A stretch of DNA of 64,000 nucleotides from Megascapheus bottae (lineage: Eukaryota > Chordata > Mammalia > Rodentia > Geomyidae): positions 5,713,018 through 5,777,017 of the forward strand of contig JANJXV010000043.1 of assembly GCA_024803745.1 (NCBI GenBank), read 5' to 3'. How positions within the stretch are numbered: the stretch's first letter is position 1; each line of letters begins with the position of its first letter. The notes under the pieces are model-generated. The model did no database searches. It had not been told where the DNA came from and saw only the letters and a list, made by a program, of their open reading frames with translations. The translations under genes and the position numbers were made by a program. Positions 1-11,495 of the stretch are shown piece after piece.

Positions 1-205
1 TCATGGGTCTTGAACTGTGGGTCTGTGCACTCTCCCTGAACTTCTGAGCCATACCAAGTGAACTACAGCACACATGTGGCTATTTGGTAATAATAAAGAA
101 TGAGAATCTCATGGATTTCCCTGCCTGAGCTAGTTTCACACCCTGATCCGTCAATTGCAGCCTCTTAGTAGCTCAAATGCCAGCTGTGAGCCACTGGCAC
201 CCAAC
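1..205 (-). repeat. B1-headed dimeric SINE, truncated by window edge
   Basis: On the minus strand this reads as a SINE with a 7SL/B1-like left half (the complement of a 'gagccactggcaccca' end is visible at 190-205) and a tRNA-like right half that runs off the window. The same insertion is present in the paralogous blocks at about 8248-8452 and 17108-17312, so it is older than the duplication. Confidence 0.7.
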
Positions 206-511
206 TTCCCTCACCTAGTTTTGCACCTGCACACTGGCTTCTGTGTGCACAGAATGGTTTTCTATGTATACCAACTGGAAAAGGGGGGTTTGCTGGGGTA
301 TTTCCATACAGGCATATATGGTGTTTTGATCACACTAAACCCCTCTGTAGCTTTTTCTTTGGTCCATAGTCTCTTCCCCTGATTGCAACAGGGTTTAGTG
401 GATTTTATCTTCATCTTCACACATATTCTCTGTTATTCAATCCCACCATTCCTTCCAGTCCCTCAGGCTTGTGCCCATAAACATTTACATTCTAGGTACA
501 TAGACAAATAA

Positions 512-558
<47 letters not shown>

Positions 559-665
559 GATAGATAGAGCATTGAGCATATGAACCAAATTTATCCAGTT
601 TATTATTGTATGATCCATTAATTCTGCTGATTTCTGCATAATAAGTTCCAGCTCCAGAGCATAAA
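206..665 (+). repeat. Duplicated upstream block V, copy 1, with (GATA)n
   Basis: This is non-coding sequence found three times in the window, at 206-665, about 8455-9715 and 17312-17745, always ahead of an OR. It contains a (GATA)n tract at about 508-568, followed by a segment matching 9600-9715 and 17640-17740. The block may derive from an old L1 3' region, but I cannot assign it firmly. No coding potential is visible. Confidence 0.6.
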
Positions 666-915
666 CACATATGCTGTGTATTGTATGTATGTGTGTGTGT
701 TTGTGTGTATGTGCCGGTCCTGGGATTTAAACTCAGTATTCCTGAGACTTGTTAGTCAAGCCTATCACTAATGCCACAGCACTTCCACTTTCATATTTTT
801 GGTGCTTCAAATTGGAGTTGAGAGTTTCACAGACTTTCATGCGTAGGCTGGCATTGAACCATGAACCTCAGTTCTCAGCCTCCTGAGCTGCTAGCATGAC
901 AGGCATAAGCCAAAG
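666..915 (-). repeat. TG-rich tract and minus-strand B1-headed SINE
   Basis: A short TG-rich tract (about 684-712) is followed by a SINE in reverse orientation (about 713-905). The equivalent tract and SINE occur at 9730-10000 and 17757-18016 ahead of the next two receptors, so this arrangement predates the duplications. Confidence 0.65.
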
Positions 916-1597
916 GGCATTTCCTCAATGTATTCTGTATTTGTGATATGATGTTGCTGTCTCAGTTGTTCTATGTGGCTGGTATTCTTTTTTTCAATTG
1001 CTCATAGTTTAGAAGGAATTCTCTGTCAGGAGGCATCCACAGCCATGTTGAGCAGCCATGCTGTATTCCATCTACACAGGTAACAGACGTGTCATGTTGA
1101 GAACAGTTCAGTCCAGGAACGCTGCCTGGACTCCAGGCGATGTTGCTGAATGGCATCCGGGAACTCCATGTACTGAGGTTTGCCCCACAAATGCTCCCAT
1201 TCCTGAGATAAATGCTCGCACCATGGCCTGCAGACACAGTAGGACGACTCCCGGGTGTTGGCCTTTGATGTCTCTTCACATTCACCCAGCTCCACAAGAA
1301 GTAACACAATTATACCTGTGAGTTGAAAGCGTTTTCTGAATGGGGAGGGGAGGGGAAGACATGGGCAGATGAATGGAGTATCCTAATACTCAATGTACAA
1401 ACATGAAGCTAGAAATGGGTAAACTGAGGGATGGGTGGAGCTGGGAGTCACAGACCATGATGGCATGACAATATACTCACAAGTTCTATGTTGAATTGAA
1501 AGCCCTTACTACAACTACTTACAACTAACTTCAAATACAACCATGCGAGCGTTCACTGAACTTTTGCTTTCTTGCCCCAAGGAGAACAGCCAAGACT
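916..1597 (+). promoter_or_regulatory. Duplicated OR upstream block P, copy 1, with candidate 5' non-coding exon
   Basis: Block P is repeated at 10165-10856 and 18010-18719. It holds a conserved segment (about 1010-1079) that ends in 'cacag' followed by GTAAC, a possible splice donor at 1080. OR genes commonly carry a 5' non-coding exon spliced close to the start codon, so this segment is a candidate; a matching acceptor could lie in 'cttgccccaag' at about 1571-1581. The exon call is inference only. About 1340-1530 resembles a dispersed repeat also seen at 35340-35590. No recognisable TATA box was seen. Confidence 0.35.
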
Positions 1598-2534
1598 ATG
1601 AGACAAAGGGGAATCACCATTCCTCCTCCTGGGCCTCTCAGATGACCCTCAACTCCAGCCCCTGCTCTTTGGGATCTTCCTGTCCATGTACCTGATCGCC
1701 ATACTCGGAAATCTGCTCATTATCCTGGCAGTCAACTCTGACCCCCACCTCCACACGCCCATGTACATCTTCCTCTCCAACCTGTCCTTTGTAGACATCT
1801 GCTTCACCTCCACCACAGTCCCCAAGATGCTGGTGGACATCCAGACCCAGAGGAAAGACATCTCCTACCCAGAGTGCCTCACTCAGGTGTATTTTTTCAT
1901 GATTTTTGGTGGAATGGATAATTTCCTATTGACCGTGATGGCCTATGACCGCTTTGTGGCCATCTGTCACCCACTGAACTACCCAGTTATCATGAACCCT
2001 CACTTCTGTGGCCTCCTGGTCCTCATGTGTTGGCTTCTCATTTTCTGCATCTCACTAATCCACGTTGTACTGATGAGGAAATTAACCTTCTCCCCAAGAA
2101 CCACCATTCCCCATTTCTTCAGTGAACTAGTTCAGGTTCTCCAGGTGGCCAGCTCTGACACCCTCATCAATGACATCTGGATGTACCTGGATTTTGTGCT
2201 CTTCAGTGTGCTTCCTGCCTTAGGAATGTTCTTCTCTTACCATCAGATCATATCCTCTTTAATGAAGATGTCAAACGCAGCTACCAAGCACAAAGCCTTC
2301 TCCACCTGTGGCTCTCACCTCTGCGTGGTCTCCTTGTTCTACGGGACAGGACTTGGGGTGTACCTCAGCTCTGCAGTGTCCTCCTCTGCCCACAGAAGGA
2401 ACGTGGCCTCCATGATGTACACAGTGGTCACTCCCATGCTGATCCCCATCATCTACAACCTGAGGAACCAGGACGTGAAGGGGGCCCTGGGGAGACTGCC
2501 AGGCAGAGTGGTCTCCTGTCTTGATGGATTGTGA
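1598..2534 (+). pseudogene. Olfactory receptor pseudogene, OR7-like, copy 1 (N-terminal frameshift)
   Basis: This is a class II odorant receptor relic, closest in this window to the intact copy at 11496-12443. The ATG at 1598 matches the intact start, but an 11-bp deletion just after it (within 1601-1611) puts the reading frame out, and the receptor frame has a TGA overlapping that ATG (1599-1601). The receptor frame is then open from an internal Met at 1686 to a TGA at 2532-2534. That leaves 282 residues without the N-terminus and the start of helix 1. [13 protein letters not shown] and [10 protein letters not shown] are kept. The conserved second extracellular loop cysteine is Ser (FFSEL instead of FFCEL) and NPxxY is degraded (IPIIY). 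The loss of both key residues plus the frameshift supports a dead gene rather than a short functional form. Confidence 0.88.
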
Positions 2535-3067
2535 CGCACAGAACAAAGTAGTCCATTGGAAGTGGGAAGACAAATTGGCTGAATATCAGATCAGTGATAC
2601 TTTTCCTTCATTATAGGATTCAGTGTATATGTATGTATAGACTCTTCCATCTAGAAAAGATGTACTTATTCACGTGTACCATCAAAGTCCCTATGGCTTT
2701 GTCTGTCGGTGTTTGGACATCTGTCTTTCAAGGAAATTTACTGGCTATCCATCAGAAGAACAACTTCTGTTTTCAGTGTGGATTTTTCTTAATATTCCCA
2801 TTTGTGTTGCTGTGGCACAATTTTCCTGGGCATTTCCAATTGAACATAGAAAGCACTTATCACAATCCAAGTTTACACAGTATCCCTGTAAGTTATCCTC
2901 TTCTATATTAATTATTCCTCCTCAGACACAAAACTTCTTCTTCTTCTCTCCCTTCTCATCCTCCTCCTCTTCCGCCTCCTCCTCGAAGAATCCAAATGAA
3001 ATTCCAACACTTTCAGAACAGCAGTTATGGCCTTACGTGTGATATTTTGTTTTAAGATTGAGGGCAA
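2535..3067 (+). repeat. Duplicated OR downstream block D, copy 1, proximal part
   Basis: This 3' flank of the first receptor aligns with 12444-13450, 23412-24215 and 63831-64000. It includes a TTC/TCC-rich tract at about 2937-2990. A minus-strand SINE that follows this tract in copies 2 and 3 (about 13113-13325 and 23850-24090) is missing here along with some flanking sequence, which suggests a deletion in this copy. No coding potential is visible. Confidence 0.6.
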
Positions 3068-4148
3068 AGCTAAAAAAATTGAGTCACTCCAAAACTAATC
3101 TCCAAAGTAACAAACATCTATTAAAAATGGGCCAAAGACTTAAAGAGAGTCTTCTCTGAAGAAGAAACAAAAATGGCCTATAGACACATGAAGAAATGCT
3201 CAACATCTCTGGTCATAAAAGAAATGCAAATCAAAACAACTCTAAGATTCCACCTCACTCCAGTTAGAATGGCTAGCATCCGAAAAACGAATAACAACAG
3301 ATGCTGGAGAAGATGTGGCCAGGAGGGATCACTACTGCACTGTTGGTGGGAGTGCAAACTCGTTCAACCACTATGGAAAACAGTATGGCAATGCCTCAAT
3401 ACGCTAAACATAGAGCTCCCCTATGACCCAGCAATTCCACTACTTGGCATTTACCCAACCGTCCAGAACCTAGGGCATACTAAATCCACTAGCACAACAA
3501 TGTTCATTGCAGCATTATTCACCATAGCAAAAATATGGAACCAACCTAGATGTCCCTCAGTTGATGAATGGATCAACAAGTTGTGGTAATTGTACACACT
3601 GGAATTCTATGCTGCTGTCAGAAAAAACGACATCTCCCCATTTGTTAGGAAATGCAAAGTCTTAGAAAAAATCATATTAAGTGAAGTAAGCCAGACTCAA
3701 AGGAACACAGGCTGAATGGTTTCCCTCATTTGTCATAATCAGTAGAAACCTTGGGCTCTACTAGCAGAGATCTGCAATAGAGCAAAACCTTGATACATAA
3801 GGCAATATAGTATGAAGCTAATTGAAAAGACCTCCAGGATATTGAAACAAAAGCCATATAATTAATGATTGTTGTCCTTAATGTACTATGTTATCTCATC
3901 TCTTTTGCTGTCCCTTCGATATCTCATATTGTTACAGTATCTCACTTTGCTATCTGATATATTGGATTTGTTTGTATTTGGTTATTTGAAATTGGATAGG
4001 GAAGGGGAGAAAACCAAGACGGGGGGGTGGATGTGTGGGTAATGGGGACCAAGACATGTGAAAGGGTATCAATATATGTGAATTAATGCACCTTCTATCT
4101 GGCAAATATCATGTTACCCTTTTATTAATTACAATAAAAAAATAAAAA
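3068..4148 (+). mobile_element. 5'-truncated L1 with target site duplication
   Basis: This is the 3' end of a LINE-1 on the plus strand: the C-terminal part of ORF2 (an open stretch at 3173-3589 encodes the [12 protein letters not shown] and [15 protein letters not shown] motifs), then a 3' UTR with a G-rich run near 4020 and an A-rich tail. A 14-bp direct repeat, aagattgagggcaa, flanks it at 3054-3067 and 4149-4162. The equivalent sites in the other duplicons (about 13445 and 24215) have no insertion, so this L1 landed after the duplication. ORF2 is too short to be active. Confidence 0.9.
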
Positions 4149-4162
4149 AAGATTGAGGGCAA

Positions 4163-5249
4163 TTCTTTTTCTCTTTACTAATTTCTCTTTCCCACTCAGA
4201 TATGAATGTGTTTCCATGAAAGTTATACTAAGTGACATCCTCAGACAACAGTATGAGTCTGAGGATGCCTGTTTCTTCTCATACTCACCAGAACTGTTGT
4301 TGTAGATTTTCTTCACGATTGACATAATACAGAATCACAGTGTTTTATTGATTTGCATGTCCTATGTAGTGAAAAGGTTGAATATTTATCTGTGGATTTC
4401 TTTATGGCCATTTTTACCTCTCTTAAAGATTGTCTTGGCTGGGACCAGTGGTTCTCATCTATAATCCTAGCTACTCAGGAGCTTGAAATTTGAGGATCAC
4501 AATGGAAAGCCAGCTAGAAATCCAGAAATCGTGCTGTGACACAGCGGGTAGAGCAGTAGACTTGAGCTGAACAGCTCAAAAACAGCAACCATGCCCAGAG
4601 ATCAAGCCCCATTACCAAACGAAAAATATACATGACTAAATAAATAAATCAACATTATTTTATCCATCTTTTTCCTCATTGTGAAGTCAACTTACTTGTG
4701 GACCCTTAATATTAAGTGCTGAGTATCTGAGAGGCTTTCCTTCTATCTCCTGGGACTGGGGCTCTTTATAAGTGAATAACCCACACACTTCTCTCATTCT
4801 CATCAGCCTTTCCTGTGCTCTGAATAAAGATTTGATTTATGAAATCCTTTTGTCATTTTTTCCTCATATTTAATGAAATACTACAGAACTTTCCAGAAAG
4901 TACTACTCTTGGCTATATCTACAGTTACATTCTATGTGGTTTCCTGTTGTAATTTCAGCTTCAGGTCTAACAGGATGAGATGTGAGGATGGCGCCTCCAA
5001 GCCAGAATGGGCAGGAAAGTCTGTGACACTCTTATCTCTACCCATAAAACTGCTGGAAGTAAACTTGGCAACCTGTGCTCACACCTGAATCCTGGCTACT
5101 CGGGAGCCAGACATCTGAGGATCACAGATCAAACCCAGCCTGGACATGAAAACTATCAGACTCTTACCTCCAATTAACCACCAGAAAACTGAAAGTGGTG
5201 CTGTGGCTCAAACAGATACCACACAGGCCTAGAGTTCAATGCCCACAAC

Positions 5250-5302
<53 letters not shown>

Positions 5303-5580
5303 CAGACAGACAGACAGACAGACAGAGACAGAGAGAGACAGAGACAGAGAGACAGAGACAGACAGAGAGACAGAGACAGACAGGTGATCTCTCTCTAGTA
5401 AGGAAACAGCAAACAATGTACTGAATGGAGAAACCTGGACGGTTCTAAGATCTAGATTACATTGGAGCCTGCATTCGCCCTGTCACTCAGCACTGTGTCC
5501 CAGCAGAGTAATCCATCAAGAGAAAGAAAAAGTGCATCCAAACTGATAAAACAAATCCCAGAATGTCACTATGCATACAA
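4163..5580 (+). repeat. Duplicated OR downstream block D, copy 1, middle part with SINEs and (GA)n
   Basis: Non-coding sequence with a plus-strand SINE at about 4436-4630 (shared with copy 2 at 13728-13975, absent from copy 3 near 24478). A second plus-strand SINE lies at about 5060-5250, followed by a (GA)n/(GACA)n tract at 5250-5390, both shared with copy 3. An AATAAA lies at about 4823. Apparent reading frames through the GA tract are only repeat translation. Confidence 0.65.
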
Positions 5581-5609
5581 CATGTGACCTCTACTAAAGC
5601 AACTCCAAA

Positions 5610-5837
5610 AATCAATTCTGGTGCCAGTGGCTCAAGCCTGAACCCCCAGATACTCCACAGGCTGAGATCTGAGGATGGAAGCTCACAGTCTTCCTGAGCA
5701 GGAAGTCCTCCAGGCCCTTATTTCCACTTACATAAGAATAAGACAGAAGTGGAGTTGTGGCAGAAGTGATAGAGCACCAACCTTGAGCACAAAAGGTTAG
5801 GGAGAATCCTTCAACCCAGAACTCCAGGCCTAGAACC

Positions 5838-5906
<69 letters not shown>

Positions 5907-6530
5907 TCCATCTTTCAATAGGATCAGGAGGTGATCATATATTCCTGCTTTTATTTAGGGGGTTTCATTTCTTTCCTGTGTGTGTGTGTGTGTCTGTGTG
6001 TCTGTGTGTCTGTGTGTCTGTGTCTGTGTCTGTGTTACTCTTGGAGCTTGAACTCAGAACCTGGGCATTGTCCATGACTCTTTTTGCTCAAGGATTCTGC
6101 TCTTCTGCTTGAGCCACAGCTCCATTCTGCCTTTTTAGTGGTCATTGAAGAGAAGACTCTACACACTTTTCTGCCCCACTGGCTTCTAACTCTAAATCCT
6201 CACATCTCAGCCTCCTAAGTATTTCAAATTACAGGCCTGAGCCAGCAGCACCTAGCTGAGATTGTTTTCTTTTTCCTTTTTCTCTTTCTTTAGTTTTTTT
6301 TTGGTTCATTCTTGGACTTGAACTCTGAGCGTGGGTGCTGTTCCTGAGATCTTCAGCTCACCACTACCACCCTACTCCTTGATGCATAGACCCACATCTG
6401 GGTTTCTGGTGGTTAATTGGAGATAAGAGTCTCACAGACTTTAGTGCCTGGGCTGGTTTTGAACCAAAATCCTCAGATCTTAGCCTCCTGAGTAGCTAGA
6501 ATGACAGGAGTAAGCCACCATGCCCGGTGG
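5610..6530. repeat. Inverted SINE pair with facing (CA)n and (GT)n tracts, copy 1
   Basis: A plus-strand old SINE (about 5618-5838) runs into (CA)n at 5838-5904. After about 70 bp comes a GT-rich tract at 5978-6032, then two minus-strand SINEs (about 6033-6260 and 6302-6530). The facing CA and GT tracts are complementary and could pair. The same layout recurs at 14537-15380 and 25430-26335. Confidence 0.65.
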
Positions 6531-8210
6531 TGTTTTCTAAGTTGACTTCATAGAAATCCAGCAATTGGGCCAAGGGGAGCAGTAACAGAAGGTAAGGAAG
6601 TTGGGGCTGATATGAGAGAAATGAAGATCAGAAAATACAAATGTCCTGTTAACCAGGGAGGATACGTTCATTAAATAATAATAATTAAATGATCATGCAT
6701 TTATTTAATCCACTGAACAGGGCACTGAGCTATTCTCATAATATTCTGAGTGCATATTAAGGGTAACATATATGAGGTAACAAATATAATTTTATAGGTT
6801 GCTGAGTGTCTCAGTGTGCTGCTGTCCAAACAAAACGTGGGATTTTTATCTATAATTTCAAAGCATAAGAAACTTTAAAGAAAAAAATTCAAAAAATTTT
6901 TCCTGTAGAAATCAAGTGATCTATTACATGTCCAAAGATTCTTCAAGGCAGAAGCCAAATAGACATGGCTCCAGAGATTTAGCCCCTGTTTAAATAAATA
7001 GATCCTGTAAGGATTCCTTATTGTATTTGATCAAAACAAAAGGAAAAAACAAAAATAATATGTTCCCCATGGAATTAATTAATTCCTCTCACCCTGTAAC
7101 AGCCCACAATAATGCAAGAAATTAACCTAAAAATTTATCCATAATGTCATCTTCACTTTAACTCATGGGAACAAAATGGTTTGGAGACTGGAAAGACATT
7201 TCATTTCATAAAGACAATTATTTCATGAAAGGCAATTCATTTCATGAGGACATCTTAGTACATTCATCGATTGAGTTGCAAGAAACTGCACAAGCTTCTG
7301 ACTCCCTTCTCTGAATCCAGTCTCCATGAAAACCCCAGTCGACAAACTTCTAAGGAGGAGTTGGGGAGATAAGAAATATTCAGTGATAACCAAAATACAG
7401 AACCATGGTAGCCTGGTAAAGACAGGGGAAATGTAAATTTATGACCAGCGAGGGAAAACAAGACAAAAAGAAAATGGGATGAGTAGCAGGCAATCCTCTG
7501 AAATAGTGAGGCTGGGAAGGGCCAGAAGGGAGCGCATATGTGCAGGTGAGGTCCCAGAACTCTAAGGCACTTGGAGTTCAGGCTTTGTGAACTCTGATTT
7601 CCTTCCTTTCTGTCACTTGCTGCAACCTAGAGCGCCTTTCTCATGAAGTTCCTTTCTGGAAGGTCTCTTGCTTTTCTTCACTCTTTCCCAATAATCAGCA
7701 TTATCTGTCAACTTTGCTACATCGATTATGTATTTATTAATCCCCCACTTAAGCTCCATTGTGCACCAAGTATTATCTTTTGGGTTCCAGGCCAGGGACT
7801 TGTGTGTCTGTGTGTCTGTGCATCTCTGTGTCTATGTGTATCTATGTCTGGGTGTGTGTCTGTGTCTGTCTGTCTGTGTGTATATGTGTGCCTCTAGGCC
7901 TGGCCCTTCAACTCTAACACTGGCACTCTTCCTCAGCTACTTTTCCTCTAGGCTACCACTCTACTATTTGAGCTGCAGCTCCAAGTCCAGCTTCTTCTGT
8001 CATTTTTTGGAAATAAGGCTCTCAGGGCTTTCCTGCCCCGGCTGGCTTTGAACTTCCATTGTCAGACCTCAGACTCCTGAGCAATGATGGTTACATGGAT
8101 GAACCACCAGTGCTGGCATATTTGACCAAAAATGTATGGTATGTTTCCCAGTAGTGTCCATAACAAAATCTAGCCAACAACAAATTATTAGTAAGGAAGT
8201 ATTCCCCTTC
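6531..8210 (+). repeat. Duplicated block U, copy 1, single-copy-like flank plus a SINE
   Basis: This non-coding stretch aligns with 15380-17035, 26336-27478 and, more weakly, 60560-61340. It is AT-rich in 6640-7100 and carries a TG-rich tract (7800-7890) and a minus-strand SINE at about 7890-8118. No gene is recognised; its open stretches are short and not conserved between copies. Confidence 0.55.
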
Positions 8211-9164
8211 GTGGGTGTGTGTGTCTGTGTCTGTGTCTGTGTATGTCTGTATGTACATGCGCCAGTCATAGTACTTGAAATGTGCACCTGGGCACTGCCC
8301 CTGAGCTACTGAGCCATAACAAGTGAACTGCAGCTCACGTGTGGCTTTTTGGTGATTAATTAGGAATGACAGTCTCATGGACTTCCCTGCCTGATCCTTC
8401 AATTGCAGCCTCGTAGTAGCTAGAATGCAAGCTGTGAGCCACTGGCACCCAACGTTCCTCACTTAGTTTTGCACATGCACACTGGCTTCAGTGTGCACAG
8501 AATGGTTTTCTATGTATTCCAACTGGAAAAGGGGGCGTTGCTGTGGTATTTCTACACAGGCATATATTGTGTTTTGATCACAATAAATCTCTCTGTAGCT
8601 CTTTATTTGGCCCATAGTTCCTGCTCCTGATTTCAACAGGGTTTAGTGGATTTTATGTTCATCTTCACACATATTCTGTATTTCTCAATCCCACCATTCC
8701 CTCCTCTCCCTCAGGCTTCTCCCCATAAACATTTACATTCATGGTAGATAAATAATAGGTATATAGATAATAGATAATACAAAGGGAGATGCTAACAAAG
8801 ATGCAGTTACCTAGGTAGATAAATGGATCAACAGACAGACAGATAGACACACAGATAATAGATGGTCTATTACATACATACATACATACATCAGGAGGTA
8901 ATAGAAAAAAGTAGATAGATATATAACTAATTGAGAGACAGACAGGTATGCACAAAGGTAGATAGATAATAGATACACACAGGCATACATACATAGACAA
9001 CAGTAGACACTTATATTGATACTGAGATCGCAGACAGTAGCCTGGTATGTATATGATAGGTAGACACATATATGCATAAATGATAAACATGCAGAGGGTT
9101 GGAATGTAGGTAAGAAGATAGGTAGCTGAGTAGTAGACACATAGATACATGGATATTAAACTGT
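8211..9164. repeat. SINE, duplicated block V copy 2, and decayed (GATA)n array
   Basis: A TG tract (8212-8250) precedes a minus-strand SINE (about 8248-8452). Then comes block V (8455-8740) and a long degenerate GATA/GACA/CATA array (about 8745-9150), much expanded compared with the first copy (508-568). The tyrosine/serine-rich open frames across the array are repeat translation. Confidence 0.65.
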
Positions 9165-9330
9165 GAAGATGAGAACACACGTACCATTTGTCTTTGTGAA
9201 CCTGGGTTATTTTGCTTCAGATGACATGATCTACACTTCCAGTCATTTTCCTCCACAGGATGGAATCCATTCTTCCTAAAGACTGAAGAATGTTCCATTA
9301 TGTGTCCATCTCTGTTCTCCATTCATCCAC
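9165..9330 (-). mobile_element. Old L1 fragment, minus strand
   Basis: The segment resembles a diverged stretch of L1 near the end of ORF2 in reverse orientation (a 'gaatgttccattatgtg' type motif at about 9287-9303). No open frame is retained. It is specific to this copy of block V. Confidence 0.45.
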
Positions 9331-9729
9331 GGAAGGACAGCAGGGCTGATTTCATTGCTTGTCTCAACCTAGAAGGCCTGTGCCTTCCTTTCCTACTCCT
9401 ACTGATAAGAATCCATCTTCCCTCCCCCAGCACAAATGATTTCCATTTCCAGGAAGCTTTTCTGCCCAAAAGCTGTCATTCTGATTTACACAGCGGCCAT
9501 TTCATGGGCATAAAGGATGCTGTCACTGGTAATTGTTATGGAGATGACAAACACTTGCGTTCAGTCCATAAAATTTCTTTGTAAATATTTCTAGGCAACT
9601 TGTTCTCTCAGAGCCTTGAGCATATGAATCAACTTCATCCAATGTACTATTGCATAATCCATTAATTCTGCTGATTTCAGCATAATATGTTCCTGCTCTA
9701 GACCATGATATCTCACACATGTGCTGATG

Positions 9730-9792
<63 letters not shown>

Positions 9793-10000
9793 TGTGCCAG
9801 TTCTGGGGTATAGAGTCAGTGTTTCTGAGCCTTCTTATTCAAGGCTGCTACTAGATCCACTGTCATCATTTTACTGCTGAAAAGTTAGAAAGGAATCTGA
9901 CAGACTTTTCTTGCCCAGACTGGCATAGAATCCCAAGCCTGAGCTCTCCACTTCCTGAGTAGCTAGGATTACAGGCATGAGATAAATGTACTAAGCCCAG
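9331..10000. repeat. Block V remainder, (TG)n, minus-strand SINE
   Basis: 9331-9590 shows no match elsewhere in the window. 9600-9715 matches 570-660 and 17640-17740. A pure (TG)n tract of about 66 bp runs from 9730 to 9798, followed by a minus-strand SINE to about 10000. Confidence 0.6.
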
Positions 10001-10163
10001 CTGTCAGAAAAAAAAAGGGGGAAACAAGATGAGGGATTGGAGTGGGGGGAAGCGAAATGGGGACCAAGACATGAGAAAGGGTATCAATGTATGTGAAATA
10101 ATGCACCTTCTATCTGGTGAATATAATGTAACCCTTCTATTAATTACAATAAAAATATGAAAA
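9996..10163 (+). mobile_element. Very short L1 3' end with target site duplication
   Basis: About 150 bp of L1 3' UTR (G-rich run, 'gcaccttctatctgg', A-rich tail) lies between two copies of aaatgtactaag at 9984-9995 and 10164-10175. The corresponding positions ahead of the receptors at 1.6 kb and 18.7 kb lack it, so it arrived after the duplications. Confidence 0.75.
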
Positions 10164-10164
10164 A

Positions 10165-10856
10165 AATGTACTAAGTTCATTATATGTTAGTTAATGATGC
10201 TGTGTTCCTTTCTCCTCATTTCAGCGCAGCTGGTAGTCTCTTTTTTACCCTCTCTCATATTTTGGAATAAATCACCTAGAGGAATTCTCTGTCAGGAGGC
10301 ATCCACAGCCATGTTGACCAGCCATGCTGTATTCCATCCACACAGGTAACAGATGTGTTGTGTTGAGAAGAGTTCAGTCCAGGAACGCTGCCTGGACTCC
10401 AGGAAATGAGGCTGAATGACATCCGGGAAATCCATGTACTGAGATCTTCCCAACAAATGCTCCCATTCCTCAGATAGATGCTTGATTCATGGCCTGCAGA
10501 CCACAGGAGGAAGACTTGATCCTATTACAGAGTGAACATTCCCTCCACCAGGAAATAGGTTAAAGAATTAATTGTACCTGAGAATTGAAAGCGCTTCCTG
10601 AAAGGTGAAGGCAGTGGAAAAGGTGGACAGAGAAATGTGGAGAGGAAAGGTGGGCAAAATCATTCCTAATATGCAGTGTACAAATGTGAAGCTGGAACTG
10701 GGTGAACTGAGGGAGGGGTTGGACTGGGAGGAGTTGTGGAGACCATGGAAGGAGTGACATTGATGAAATGGTCTTGTACTCACAAACTGATCATTGAATT
10801 ATAGCCCCGTGGTACAACTACGTAAGAATAAAGTTTAGAAAAATACATTTCATAGG
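10165..10856 (+). promoter_or_regulatory. Duplicated OR upstream block P, copy 2, with candidate 5' exon
   Basis: This is homologous to 916-1597 and 18010-18719. The candidate 5' non-coding exon segment (about 10282-10345) ends in 'cacacag' followed by GTAAC at 10346, conserved in all three copies (1079/1080 and 18168/18169). Here the block feeds the only intact receptor, 1.15 kb downstream. Whether a transcript starts here is not shown by sequence alone. Confidence 0.35.
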
Positions 10857-11062
10857 GACTGCAGCATGGCCAAGTGTTAGAGTGCTTGCCTGGCATGCAT
10901 GAAGATCTGAGTTTGATTCCTTAGTACCACATACATAGAAAAGACCAGAAGTGATCCTGTGGATCACTTACTAGTGCTCTAACTTTGACAATGCCCAAAT
11001 GCAGTGCCCAGGCCTTGAGTTCAAGCCTCAGGACTAGCAAAACACAAAAACTCACAGTCAGG
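10857..11062 (+). repeat. ID-headed SINE next to the intact OR
   Basis: The left part is tRNA/ID-like (A box 'tagagtgcttgcctgg', B-box-like 'gtttgattcc'); the right half ends 'caggactagcaaaac'. The final 40 bp and its flank (about 11022-11060) are shared with the SINE at 22030-22275, whose left half is B1-like instead. This marks a switch point inside a SINE. Confidence 0.75.
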
Positions 11063-11247
11063 GTCCGGGAGTTTGGCCTAGTGGTAGAGTGCTTGTCTAG
11101 CATGCACCAAAATCCAGGTTCGATTCCTCGGTACCACATACATAGAAAAAACCTGGAAGTGGTGCTGAGGCTCAAGTGGAAGACCTCTAGCCTTGAGAAA
11201 GTCCAAAGACAGTGCTCAGGCCCAAGCCTGAGCCCAGATAGGCAAAA

Positions 11248-11281
<34 letters not shown>
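11063..11281 (+). repeat. ID-headed SINE with (AATC)n tail and target site duplication
   Basis: A younger-looking copy: B box 'ggttcgattcctcgg', right half to about 11245, then (AATC)n at 11248-11280. 'actcacagtcag' occurs on both sides (about 11052-11063 and 11282-11293), a target site duplication. It inserted into the tail flank of the preceding SINE and is absent upstream of the receptors at 22.5 and 62.9 kb. Confidence 0.75.
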
Positions 11282-11495
11282 ACTCACAGTCAGTGAACAG
11301 AAAACACAAGGGATATTTACCCACATATTACAATAGGAAAGTGATTGGAGCCAATCTTGGCTGTGCAGGTCTACCCCGGGGGAGCCATTAGGAAACAAAA
11401 AAGGCATCTGACAGTGGAAGGGCATGACCACTTGAGCTGGCAGTGGGCATTGATTGAACTTTTGTTTACTTGCCCCAAAGAGAACAGCCAGGGCT
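11282..11495 (+). promoter_or_regulatory. Proximal upstream region of the intact OR (CCAAT palindrome, EBF-like site)
   Basis: GATTGG AG CCAATC at 11343-11356 is an exact inverted pair of CCAAT boxes (NF-Y type). ACCCCGGGGGAG at 11373-11384 is a partial match to the O/E (EBF) core CCCNNGGGA found in many OR promoters, 112 bp before the ATG. The receptors at 22466 and 62883 share this flank but have degraded forms of both motifs. A possible splice acceptor lies in 'cttgccccaaag' at about 11469-11480. All regulatory roles are inference. Confidence 0.3.

Noticed and set aside
1686..2534. A functional short OR starting at Met 1686
   Set aside because: It would lack the N-terminus and part of helix 1, the second-loop Cys and the NPxxY Asn, so it is called a pseudogene.
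5195..5424. Arg/Glu- and Asp-rich open frames on both strands
   Set aside because: They are translations of the (GA)n/(GACA)n tract.
8745..9150. CRISPR-like regular repeats
   Set aside because: A decayed tetranucleotide microsatellite without spacer/repeat structure, in a mammalian genome.
11454..11495. N-terminal extension of the intact OR by 14 residues
   Set aside because: The codon at 11454 is TTG, not ATG; the same is true at 22424 and 62841. The first ATG gives a standard OR N-terminus with an N-H-T glycosylation site.
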